From contig NC_061797.1 in the NCBI RefSeq assembly GCF_021462225.1, positions 34,994,147-35,058,146 on the forward strand: a stretch of DNA of 64,000 bases. The letters are read 5' to 3'. The stretch is from Girardinichthys multiradiatus (lineage: Eukaryota; Chordata; Actinopteri; Cyprinodontiformes; Goodeidae). The position numbers and the translations under genes are program-made. Numbering within the stretch: position 1 is the first letter of the stretch; every line of letters begins with the position of its first letter. Below the pieces are notes generated by a model. It ran no database searches. It was given only the letters and a program-made list of their open reading frames with translations, and had not been told where the DNA came from. Positions 34,027 to 45,335 of the stretch are shown in pieces.

Positions 34027-34340
34027 GAGGTGAATAATGGCATCATCAGCTCCAATGCCAGGCTCATAGGTGAACTGTAATGAATCCAACGTAGACTTCA
34101 ATGGTGGGCTGATTGAAGACCGACCTCTTGAGGGTCTTCATTAGATGTGAAGTCAAAGGCTTTATTTCGTGATTGATCCAGAGCTTGTTTTTGGAGAAAC
34201 ACCATACCTTCATGAAGGGCACATTGTTGTCCACACAGAAGTTAATGTAGTCTGTAATGCTGTCAGTGTCATTCCTATGTCATCCCTGGTTCATCTGGAG
34301 ATGAACCAGGTTGTGTTCCGAGTCCCAGGTAACATACTGG
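34027..34340 (-). pseudogene. Rex1-type LINE, linker and start of RT (5' part of split copy)
   Basis: Minus strand: DYINFCVDNNVPFMK then NKLWINHEIK (34260-34170), the segment between endonuclease and RT in CR1/Rex1 elements, and LDSLQFTYEPGIGADDAIIH (34097-34035) at the RT start. The frame resumes at 32542 on the other side of the inserted retroposon. Confidence 0.7.
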
Positions 34341-36010
34341 GTGGAAGTGGGGAGAGTGGCAAACAGGGAGAGAGAGAGAGACAGAGAGAGAGAGAAACAG
34401 TTTGTCACTTCAGATTATGCTACTGCACAATCTTACGCAAACAAAAAAAACTTCCAACCTTTAATTTGACTACATTTGTTTGGCACTTAAAAACAGGATT
34501 TCATTTTTTAGACAATTACTATGCCACATTTACTGACACCCCTAACATTTCTCTTAAAATAAATGCAACTCAAGCAATTATGTAATTCAAACTTTACTTT
34601 TGTAAATGTATCTGGTGTGCCTTGAAAGTTAGATTTTGTTTAATCCATGACTTCCTGTTTTCCTTTGATATAAATATGACATGACACATATTAATTTCTC
34701 TAAGTCACTCTTCAATGAGAAAGAAGGAGAAATATAACATTCATCTAATACATGCGTGTGTTGATCTTTATACATTAGGAAAAGGCCACAAGATGTGCAT
34801 ACATCTACAGTCAAAGAAGCTACCTAAAAAATATAAAACAAGTAGACCTTTGACAAAGAAGGTTAGATGAAGATCCAAAATTATCTTAGTACTGTGAGGG
34901 GGTGGTGAAGGAGGTAAACATACCTCCAAGGCTAACTCTTACAAATTGCAAGAAAGAGTGACATCTTGAGGTCACAGAATTGCAATAGCAATCATTAGAT
35001 GTTATCTACATACCAACTAGTGGTTTGGAAATAATGCCTGGAAAAAGTATTTTCTGTCCTACCATAACAAATATAAACATGTGGATTCTGCCAGAAAACA
35101 AAATAATTTTACATAACTGGTTCTTTTAGCACTTTAATGATCCAAAACATGTGGCCAGTGGTTCACAAGACACACAATTAGCCTTCTTTCAAATACATTT
35201 TAGTCCCTAGGCCTAAATCATGCAGAAAACCTGTGGGCTCATCAATCTTCATTAATAATTATAATATTAATACTTTATTAATGGTTTCCATAAAAGATCT
35301 ATCCTCACCATGCATCAATTTCCAGTTGCTGCTTTGGTCATGCTCAACTGCTGATTATGACAACACTAGAGTACACTTTCCTTATACTTTCCAAGCCCTG
35401 CTTGACAGTTCAGACATCAAAGCATTTGTGTGAAAGACTTTTAGCTGAAGGAGGTTTGTTACCTGGACACTCCAAGTCTTAGGATGTATTTTCTTCAACC
35501 AAGTTTTTGAAATGGTAAACTGTCAATGTATCTTAAACCTGCTTTCCTGGTGGAGCCATTTAATGTGTAGAAATTACATGCTGGTACCACAAAAAGCAAC
35601 AAGCTATTTCTCCCTTGAGTCAGTTGCCAGGTTATAGTTTTACACTTTGCAGTGGTGATGGCACAACTACTTATATAAAAAGTCAAAGATTTTACATGTG
35701 CTTTTTTTAAAATCTGTTGTCAAGTAAAAAACCTGAATCTTCTCTATGATTTTATCTTTTTGTAATGTTGTGTTAACATCTGATCTCATTCTGTTCCTGC
35801 CCCCAAGGTGGTATTGTTGTGGGGCTTTATAAATGTTATCTTCATGTGATGAGTAAACGTTTTTTCACCATGGTAGGGACGTTCATCTTTGATATTGTTT
35901 CTGGTGCAGAAACATTGGAAAAAAAATGTATTTTTTCAAATGGATGGACTGTCATAATGGGGTGGTGTTTTGTAGGACCAAGCAGACACATGCATGGCAG
36001 CCGCATTGTG
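34341..36010. other. Intron sequence; GA microsatellite at 34367-34396
   Basis: Contains a short imperfect (GA)n run and otherwise AT-rich DNA without a recognisable feature. A possible Tc1-like core trace (VIMGWCFVGPS) is at about 35950 on the + strand, too weak to call. Confidence 0.4.
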
Positions 36011-36039
36011 AGTAGAACTTAATAATAGAACTGAAAAAA

Positions 36040-36335
36040 GGACACAACATATATAATTTGGTGAACTTTTACCAACTGAGCAACAGTCTTGTGCTTTTCC
36101 CTCTTAGATACAATATCAGCAGCTTTAAGGCTGAGGTTATCACTGTTGTTTGTGCCCCATTTTCTACCAAACTTTTTCATTCCACTCAACTTTCCAATAA
36201 CATGCTTGGATACAACACTGTGAGCAGCCAGATTTTTTAAAAATGACATTTTTGTTGCTTACCTTCTTTGTGGAGGGTGTCAAGCACTATTTGCTGGACA
36301 ACTGTAAAGTCATCAGTCTTTCCATATATCTTCTA
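36040..36335 (-). pseudogene. Tc1-like transposase N-terminal fragment
   Basis: Minus strand: GKTDDFTVVQQIVLDTLHKEG (36330-36270), a gap, then AAHSVVSKHVIGKLSGMKKFGRKW (about 36225-36155). This is the paired helix-turn-helix region of a Tc1 transposase related to the one at 41787. No catalytic part follows. Confidence 0.6.
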
Positions 36336-39300
36336 GGTAAAATAACATTTATGTATGAAAATTATTTTATTAATGGTAATGTTCTTTTTCATTATTTCTG
36401 AGAAACTCATTTTAGGTTTTCATTAGATGTAAGAAAACAGAAATAATAACTCGAAATCTATTATTTTGGGTGTAATTAATCCATATATGAGTTTCCCTTT
36501 TTGAATTGAAATGCTGAAATAATTATATGATATTCTAGTTTGAGATTCACATGTGGTGATATTTTACCTTCTTCCTTTTTTAGTTAAATAAATTCAAACT
36601 GACTTGAACAGTTTTACAGAAGGACTGCAAATCTTTAATCTTGTTACCAGTTAAATGTTTGATATTTGGCTCCCTCCCAGCACTAATTTATGCTCAAATT
36701 TGCACCCAGAATCCAATTAATGTTTTCATGCCTAAAATATTCAATAAATGAATACATTTATCCCCCTTGACCCCCACCCACCATCCCTCTCTTTCTGTCT
36801 CTCTATGTGAGTTGAGCCATTACCCTTACAATCAATATCAGGGAATCAACAGTCTGCTGTTGAGAAAGGAAGCCATCCTTGTGATCCACTTTAAAGCTTC
36901 TTACTTGTTAGTTTCAAAAAGTAAATAATGGCTAAGGTAATTGTATTTAGCTAATTTTAATGCAAAAAAGATTACCCACTGTGATATGTCTAAATTATAC
37001 AACTGTTAAAAGTGTAATTTTAATTGTCTTTTGAGAGCTGGGTTCTAGGTACTGCTTCGTCCTAAGATGAAAGGACTTGCATCATGTTCAGCCGACTTAT
37101 CTCCAAACCTTTCTATTTTGTATTTGTGATCAAAAACAATTAAAGTCAATGTTTTACATAAGGTTCTCTTTTTTTAAAAGGCTTTCTGAAGTAGTCACTT
37201 CATTTGGAAGTCTCATGAGATATGGACCTGATTCTGCAAAGCATTTTATGATCTCAAACATGTATGAGAGAATGTTTACAGCAGGGGTTTTAAACGTGAC
37301 ATTTTAATTATTGTTCTTGTTTTTTTGTTTTTTTTTTTAGATTTTTTGTGTCTAAGTGAATTAGCCTTTTGTTAATGAGGCGCAGGGGAATATATTAGGC
37401 TGGAAAACATAATGGAGAACTGTTTGTTGATGTTGAGAACTGTTACATACGGATGCATTGACTAACCTAGGCATGTTTGTATGTATGGCTTCAATTCAGA
37501 AATAACACCTCTGGGAACGTCCAGTTCTGCAGTTGAGTTGTTCTGAGTTGCGTTGTTCTGATCTACAAAGTCAGGTTCAACCAGCCCTTTTTATGAATAG
37601 AGCAGTCTACTAGTTGCATTGCTACTAGTAGACTACTTTAATTAACACTTAAATAAGCAAATCTGTGCATTATCAGTATTCTGTAATGTACCAACACACA
37701 CAGTTTGTTTCTTTATTCTAGAAGACAAATTATATAAGGAGCAATCTGATAACCTGTTAGATATTCAACTTACGCTTTTTGGCGCTGGTCAACAAATGTT
37801 TTGTTTTTTTTCTTTTCAGTGCTAGGTTTGTCTATACACTTCTAAGTTCATTGGAATGCAATAAATCAGTTAATCAATTTCTAATATAACATTTAGCGCA
37901 CTAAAAATGACAGACATCTCTGAGAAATCCCCATGATATTTTACTTGCTTGAACTCTAGAAATATTGTCTTCTGTTGTGAAGCTCAAAGGGAAAAATTAT
38001 TTTATATGTCAATGTTATTAAATTAATTTGCCATCATGCTATGTCTATTGATTATCTTTTTTCACACCAATGAAAACATGTTAAATTATTGTCAGCCTTG
38101 CTGAATATTATTTTCTGTCAAGTTTACTTTTTGAATATGTGTAGGATTTTGGAATTCACTTAAATGTCCACTGTTCGCTTTTGAATTTGATGCTATTTGG
38201 CTTTCTAAAGTGTAAAAGTGACCTTGGAGAGCACAAACTTTCTAGTCCTGTGCATAGTGCTGTGACTGCATACAGGCCTTTGAGGTGCTGCCAGTCATCT
38301 ACAGTATGTATTTCCATTCTATTTTTGCATGTAATTATGATTTTAAAAGTAGCTTTACTGGTTACCTCTCTCAATCCATTGCCTAACACTAATACAATAA
38401 TGTTTTTTTTAAACAGCAGAAAAGCTAACCAATAAGTTAGCTTTTCTGCCTGCAGGAGTGATTACATTGTCATTGTATATTAATGTTGCAAGTTCATACA
38501 ACGTTAACTGTAGCTTTCCATTTTTTAATGAGATAACTACTTCATCAGGGATAAAATAACATACATAAAATTAAAAAATACTTATTTTTACTTAAATACT
38601 TTAATACTTATTTTATCAAGTCCATCACATTGCAACAAATTAAAAATGTGTGATTTGCATTTGCAAGCTTTAAGTGAAATCCAATACTAAATGCTATAAA
38701 AGAATAGAATGTTTTTGCAGGGCAACACGTGAAATGCACAAGTGACACAAAAGAATTACAATAACACAAACACAGCAACAGATTGTAGGTCACACGTCCC
38801 ACTCACCCTTTTTCGGCTTAACCCGAGGCCATCTGTGTTTCTCACAGTGTCCCGTACCTGAGAGACCCGTGGGAAACCAGGCCAACCTATATTTTTGTGC
38901 CCCTCACTGCAGAGAGTTTCTGCTCCGCGCTGGCATTTCAAAGCCCTCACTGTATATCTGCATGTTTTTTTCATTCTCTAACACCTGCAAAGTCAATCAT
39001 TTTTACCCTTCCTTCTCCCAAGACCGCATCCCCTCTGGTGTGTGGACAACACATCAATGGTAACATTAAAGGTTACAAGGCTCGACAAAACAACACTCTT
39101 GCAGCTCCAACCTCACACTTGACTGTACCCCTTTGATCCTTGAATCTCTTTCTGCACTTACACACTCACCAGTTGTCCATCTTGGTCTTTTTTACTCTCA
39201 CAGGTTGATAAAAATTCTGCACATTTTCAAACAAGTGTGTTTGTTTTATTCCTGATTAAATTAGCTGTTTTGCCAGCGAATGTCTTTCATATATGATTTA

Positions 39301-40270
39301 AAGGGAAATGTTGAAGTTAAATTTAATTACAGTTATTTATTGAAACCCATTTTATGACCCATTTTAGTGCTCTAACATTTACCAATTTCCCCTGTGTAGA
39401 ATTTAAATATTGGTTTTTTTTTTATCTTTATTTACTGCATATACATACTGATCATTACATACTAACTGATAGACTGAAAGCATGGTTGAGAATGTCCTGT
39501 AGTGTGCTTGGTTCAAATCTTATTTGGCAGTCCGGGACTACACTGTGTCAGTTATATATCTAACAAAACAACACTCAGAAAAAAAAAAAATAATAATTTG
39601 TTTCAGACCTGGAGCAGATGTAGTTTTTATTGTATGTTCAGGTTCTTAACTTGATTGCTGGCCAAGAAAACAAAAAAACAAACCTAACCCTAAGGGGGAG
39701 AGCATGCTGAAATGGACTTGTCAAAATACATTTAAACATTTTATGTTTACTTTTTGAAAACTGCTAAGCTGCAATTATACAATTTTATATTAAAGTGGGT
39801 TATGCTTTGTTTTAATTTTACACAAATATGGGAAGGACTTAAAGGCATGCAATTCTGTTTGTTGTACTCTTTGTTGTAACAGGTAAATAAAATAAAAAAA
39901 CCTTTAAAAGTTTATAAGCTTTGTTATCTGTTGCTAGTCCAGTCTGTTATTTAGTTTAAAAAGGGGCAAAATGGCTCTTTTGACAATAAAGGCTGCCGAC
40001 CCCAGATCTAGACCATTTTATGACACCAGACATGTTTATTACAGGCCGTTTTTTACAGGCCAAAGACTAAACAAGGGGAAGCAGTGATTAGTTTAGAGTC
40101 TCTCTGAAAATCTGAGATGTGTGTTAGCTGTAAACCCCTTTCATACTAGGGATTAAAACAAAGCTTACCCCAAAAGGCCAAATATTTCTTTATTAGTTCC
40201 TTTTTATCATGTCATAATAAATTATTTGTTTTAAATTTGTATTTTGCCATTTTGTTTTAGCACTAGTGGC
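36336..40270. other. Intron sequence, mostly featureless
   Basis: AT-rich DNA without supported genes. Contains a perfect palindrome at 38416-38449 and poly-T runs near 37320 and 39415. Confidence 0.4.
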
Positions 40271-40405
40271 CTATATTTATAACTTGACCAATGGGGAATG
40301 GTTTGGAGATAGGGAGGCGAAGACATGCAGCAAATGTCGCGGACTGTACCCTTCGTACATGGGTCACTTTACCCCTGTGGCACTGCCGCTCCCAGTATTT
40401 TGATA
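40270..40405 (-). repeat. tRNA-derived SINE-like fragment
   Basis: On the minus strand GGCAGTGCCACAGGGGTAAAG and GACCCATGTACGAAGGGTAC resemble the promoter half of a tRNA-derived repeat frequent in fish. It then joins GTCCGCGACATTTGCTGCATG, skipping the expected GGTTCGA-type B box. It looks like a box-B-deleted copy. Confidence 0.5.
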
Positions 40406-41009
40406 TTTCTTCCTTTTATGTGAAACATGAATTTTATTATTCTTTTAATGTATTTGTTTTTTTACTTTAGAAACTTTCCATGAACAATCTTGCTGCTCTC
40501 AAATCTCAGAAACAGAGATGTACTTGACTTCAACTTAATCACCAGCAGTGATTTTTAAGTGTGAAGCACTGCTGACACAGCCAACTTACATTTCAGCTGG
40601 GTGTTTTTACACAAATTCTGTGAAAGAGCACAAGCCTATTTTGCAGGCCTTGAAAAACATACATTCATACACTGCATTTTCTCTACTCTGTTTGATGTCT
40701 TTGCAGGAGTAATTACATATGAGGTGATTGTGTTGTAATGGACTATAAAGTTGCTTTAGTTCTGTGTTTTCTGTGTCAAAGCATTCGGCAGTCTCTTGAC
40801 TTTGTCAATTTAATTATTTTTTCCAATCTCTTCTAATTATACAACAATCTGGTGTCTTCCTTGTAGTGGATTCAGTCAGAGGTGTACGGAGGTATGCATC
40901 TAAAGCTCTAGTTAGTTGTCATTAGGGGTATGATTGTATGAATATGTAAAATTTTACTCAGCTGGCAAAAAAAAAAGTACATAACATTTCACTACAAATT
41001 TTATTGATA

Positions 41010-41060
41010 AACTTTACTGTACCCCTTGGGGACAATAAAGTGTATCTTGACCTTGACTAC
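41010..41060 (+). repeat. LINE 3' tail-like sequence
   Basis: ACTGTACCCCTTGGGGACAA followed by TAAAGTGTATCTTGACC is the kind of 3' end left by 5'-truncated fish LINEs. Nothing else of the element is visible. Confidence 0.4.
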
Positions 41061-41458
41061 AGCTAAAGAGTGATAAAACTGCTTGGAAGTGTGTCTAAAT
41101 TAGAGGATTCTGGACTTTTGGCCAATTAGCCATTTTTCTTCAACTAAAGTTTTCCTCACAGCTTCCAGTCTGCCTAACAATCAGGTCCCTCGCAAAAATG
41201 AGCCGACCACCTAAATCCGTAGTATGCGGCCAACCTTCTTTTTATACCACCTAAATACCACCCAATCAGCTTCAGTGTTTTCCCAGTTATATTATTTGTT
41301 CAGTCCAAGGAGTTTTCTCATTCCTTACATAAATAAAAATAATAATAATAAAAAGGTGGCACTGCACTGGCTTACTTTCCTTTTATTAATGTGATTGATT
41401 GGACCCTAATGAGAAACTGAAATGTTAAAAGTCCCATAAAGACACTTTAGTGATTATA

Positions 41459-43026
41459 CAGGTCCTTCTAAAAAAATTAGCATATTGTGATAAAGTTCAT
41501 TATTTTCCATAATGTCATGATGAAAATTTAACATTCATATATTTTAGATTCATTGCACACTAACTGAAATATTTCAGGTCTTTTATTGTCTTAATACGGA
41601 TGATTTTGGCATACAGCTCATGAAAACCCAAAATTCCTATCTCACAAAATTAGCATATCATTAAAAGGGTCTCTAAACGAGCTATGAACCTAATCATCTG
41701 AATCAACGAGTTAACTCTAAACACCTGCAAAAGATTCCTGAGGCCTTTAAAACTCCCAGCCTGGTTCATCACTCAAAACCCCAATCATGGGTAAGACTGC
41801 CGACCTGACTGCTGTCCAGAAGGCCACTATTGACACCCTCAAGCAAGAGGGTAAGACACAAAAAGACATTTCTGAACGAATAGGCTGTTCCCAGAGTGCT
41901 GTATCAAGGCACCTCAGTGGGAAGTCTGTGGGAAGGAAAAAGTGTGGCAGAAAACGCTGCACAACGAGAAGAGGTGACCGGACCCTGAGGAAGATTGTGG
42001 AGAAGGGCCGATTCCAGACCTTGGGGGACCTGCGGAAGCAGTGGACTGAGTCTGGAGTAGAAACATCCAGAGCCACCGTGCACAGGCGTGTGCAGGAAAT
42101 GGGCTACAGGTGCCGCATTCCCCAGACCTGGGCTACAGAGAAGCAGCACTGGACTGTTGCTCAGTGGTCCAAAGTACTTTTTTCGGATGAAAGCAAATTC
42201 TGCATGTCATTCGGAAATCAAGGTGCCAGAGTCTGGAGGAAGACTGGGGAGAAGGAAATGCCAAAATGCCAGAAGTCCAGTGTCAAGTACCCACAGTCAG
42301 TGATGGTCTGGGGTGCCGTGTCAGCTGCTGGTGTTGGTCCACTGTGTTTTATCAAGGGCAGGGTCAATGCAGCTAGCTATCAGGAGATTTTGGAGCACTT
42401 CATGCTTCCATCTGCTGAAAAGCTTTATGGAGATGAAGATTTCATTTTTCAGCACGACCTGGCACCTGCTCACAGTGCCAAAACCACTTGTAAATGGTTT
42501 ACTGACCATGGTATCACTGTGCTCAATTGGCCTGCCAACTCTCCTGACCTGAACCCCATAGAGAATCTGTGGGATATTGTGAAGAGAACGTTGAGAGACT
42601 CAAGACCCAACACTCTGGATGAGCTAAAGGCCGCTATCGAAGCATCCTAGGCCTCCATAAGACCTCAGCAGGGCCACAGGCTGATTGCCTCCATGCCACG
42701 CCGCATTGAAACAGTCATTTCTGCAAAAGGATTCCCGACCAAGTATTGAGTGCATAACTGTACATGATTATTTGAAGGTTGACGTTTTTTGTATTAAAAA
42801 CACTTTTCTTTTATTTGTCGGTTGAAATATGCTAATTTTGTGAGATAGGAATTTTGGGTTTTCATGAGCTGTATGCCACAATCATCCGTATTAAGACAAT
42901 AAAAGACCTGAAATATTTCAGTTAGTGTGCAATGAATCTAAAATATATGAATATTAAATTTTCATCATTACATTATAGAAAATAATGAACTTTATCACAA
43001 TATGCTAATTTTTTGAGAAGGACCTG
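41459..43026 (+). mobile_element. Tc1-like transposon, nearly complete, IR/DR type
   Basis: 1,568 bp flanked by TA (41457-41458 and 43027-43028). Each end is an inverted repeat of about 210 bp. Each repeat carries two copies of an AAATTAGCATAT-type binding motif, one at the outer end and one at the inner end (for example at about 41473 and 41647). This is the IR/DR layout in which transposase binds twice per end. The two ends remain very similar, differing by few bases, so the copy is relatively young. The transposase gene lies between them. Confidence 0.93.
41787..42749 (+). pseudogene. Tc1-like transposase with premature stop
   Basis: Cut-and-paste DD34E transposase. The open frame of 287 codons starts at an ATG at 41787. 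Residues 1-60 form the first helix-turn-helix (CSQSAVSRHLSG) and a GRKKCGRKR basic stretch. The second helix-turn-helix follows around residues 60-110. Catalytic residues are present: Asp134 (SDESKF), Asp224 (FQHDLAPAHSA) and Glu259 (SPDLNPIENLW), with 34 residues between the last two. Two defects are seen. A segment of about 14-15 residues usual in the family after CRIP is missing in frame. A TAG at 42648-42650 interrupts a position normally Trp. After it the frame stays open for 32 codons to TGA at 42747-42749, with the family's MPRRIETVI end. Confidence 0.9.
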
Positions 43027-43028
43027 TA

Positions 43029-44600
43029 TATGCTTCAGAGAATGCTCTAGCAATATCCACAGTCATTACATGGATGATCTTGACTGGATTGACTGGATAA
43101 AGTAATCAGCATACCCAAAAAAGAAATGTTTAGTAAATCTATACATACTCTTAGTCTGAGATTGATCAAACGTTGTGAGGAATCTTATATAGCTATCACA
43201 GATTTATCACCTTCCCTCTCAGATGTGAGTGCACCTGCATCACATGCCCATGATTAGAGTATTTGTTTCCTGCTCCATATATTTTATGTTTGATACTTCA
43301 ACTTGACATTGCTGTTAGGCACTAACACCACATTGCTCACAGATTAAAGCAAAGGCAATGGAACGCGAGGCTTGTTAACTGTGCTGTTTGCTCCTCGTAT
43401 AAAAAGGTGTTTTCTTCACCTTTTATATACCAAGAGCATATGTGGGATGAGGTCAGGTTTTCCACTTGGTGGGTCGGAATCAGGTTAATGGAACCCACAC
43501 TTGTTTTAGCTAGATACATTTATTCACAAATCGATGCCAGGGCATGTCCCTTAACTGCAGCATGTTGGTGTTAACAGATGGAGTTTGTAAAGTGAAGCCA
43601 GTCGTGCGTTATTTACTATTCCTCCATGTCTGCATCTGCTCCTATTAATCTCCATTTTAGATATCTGTACGGAGGTAGTTCATAAGCAAAGAGTAGGCAG
43701 GTTTTCATTCAGCAGGTAATTTCTACTCACAGTGACACCTGTTTTTTTAAGGGTTAGAGTGCCTTGCTTTAAATATACTTGACAGATAATGGTGGGAATC
43801 TTACTGTAAAGAGGAAAAACCTTTGAAGTTAGTTAAACTACAAGCACATTAATGACCATATTTATTATTTACCTTTATGAAATCCTGCATCTGCTCTATA
43901 TTAAACTCCAGCAAAGGCTAGAGAAGAAGGGTCCGTATTTTGTTCTTTATTTTGAAGCAACAAAGTTTCCTTGTTTGTTCTATTTTCCTTCCTCAGAAAG
44001 AATGTGCTTGTTTTTTTGATTAGCTGGGTGCAGTGGGCTTTTGGTGCCTTTGTTACAACGCAGTAATTAGGCTGTCACTCAGAAACCAGATGGCTGTTGG
44101 CTAAAATGGGAAGTTTTCAGATGAGACTTCTGTTTAGTCTTGTTGTTGTTGTGGGCCCAGAAAAGATTACTATACATAAGAATAACTGCCAAGAATATAG
44201 TATTCAGATCCCCAGTTTTCTTTTAGCATCTCTGTTTAACAACTGAGATCAAAGTGACTCTACAAGAACAAAGAAAATAATTTAAAGATACATTTTAATA
44301 TTTAGATTTTTAAAAGTAATATCTCAGTAACCTAAGAAATGAGAAATGTAATCAGATCTCATTTGTGTTTCCAGATACTTTTCTACATTCTTACTTCTGA
44401 TATCCAAAATCCTGAATGTCTAAAAGATGGACACTGATGTGACACCTTTCAGTTGTACTAATATACATTGATTTGAATGTTTTTGCCATTGGCATCTTTG
44501 TTTGTAAATTGCTCAATTAAAATAAAGATACAATCTTAGATCTCTTACAGGAATAATCCTGTCATAGATCCCTAATAAGGTTTAGGTCATAACTTGTTCA
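43029..44600. other. Intron sequence, nothing recognised
   Basis: AT-rich DNA without supported features. Confidence 0.4.
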
Positions 44601-44609
44601 GATACTTGT

Positions 44610-45335
44610 ACTCATCATCTTCTGCTTTATCTGGGATTGGGTTGCAGGGGCAGCAGACTTAGAAAACCATGACCTTGGACTTGGAGGAGCTAGCTGATCC
44701 TCATCCCAGCCGATTCATACTTGGCTGCGAACCGCCCAAGTGCATGCTGTAATTCATGGTTAGAGGGGGCCAGAAGGAGCACATCACCTGCAAAAAGAAG
44801 ATACAAAACCCCTGGTTCCCAAACCAGACCCATTCTGATCATTGGCTGCGCCTAGAAATTCTGTCCATGAACATTATGAACAGGGCTGCCCTTGTCATAT
44901 TATGTAACAAAGGGCAGCCCTGCCGGAGTTCAACATGCACCGGGAACAGGTACAATTTAGTGCCAGCAATGCTCCACTTGTACAGAGACCAGATGGCCGC
45001 TAGTAAAGGGCACCCGACTCTGTACTCCTGGAGCACCCCGCACAGGACAACATGAGGGACACAGTGAAATGCCTTCTCCGGGTCCAACACATGTGGACAG
45101 GTTGGGAAAACTTTCATGAACTCTTGAGCACCCTGTAGAGGGTGTAGAGCTAGTCCATAGGTCCGTAGCCAGGACAAAAACCACACTAGTTCAGATGTTG
45201 ACATAAATTTGAAACTCAAATTATTCCAAAAAGCGGCACCTTGCATGTCATCTATGTCTGAATTTGTGAATGAGAAACAGGTTCTAAAAATGCCACCACA
45301 AAATGTGTCCACTACACTTTTAGCACTGACCACTT
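44610..45335 (-). pseudogene. Rex3-type LINE reverse transcriptase fragment
   Basis: Minus strand: LDPEKAFHCVPHVVLCGVL (about 45085-45030, motif A), LREYRVG-type and LFPVHVELRQGCPLL (about 44960-44915), MDRISRRSQ (44870-44840), then a decayed catalytic region (FAGD in place of FADD) near 44790. RQGCPL is the site of the classical Rex3 primer, which supports the Rex3 name. Frameshifts and the altered catalytic motif show it is dead. Confidence 0.75.
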
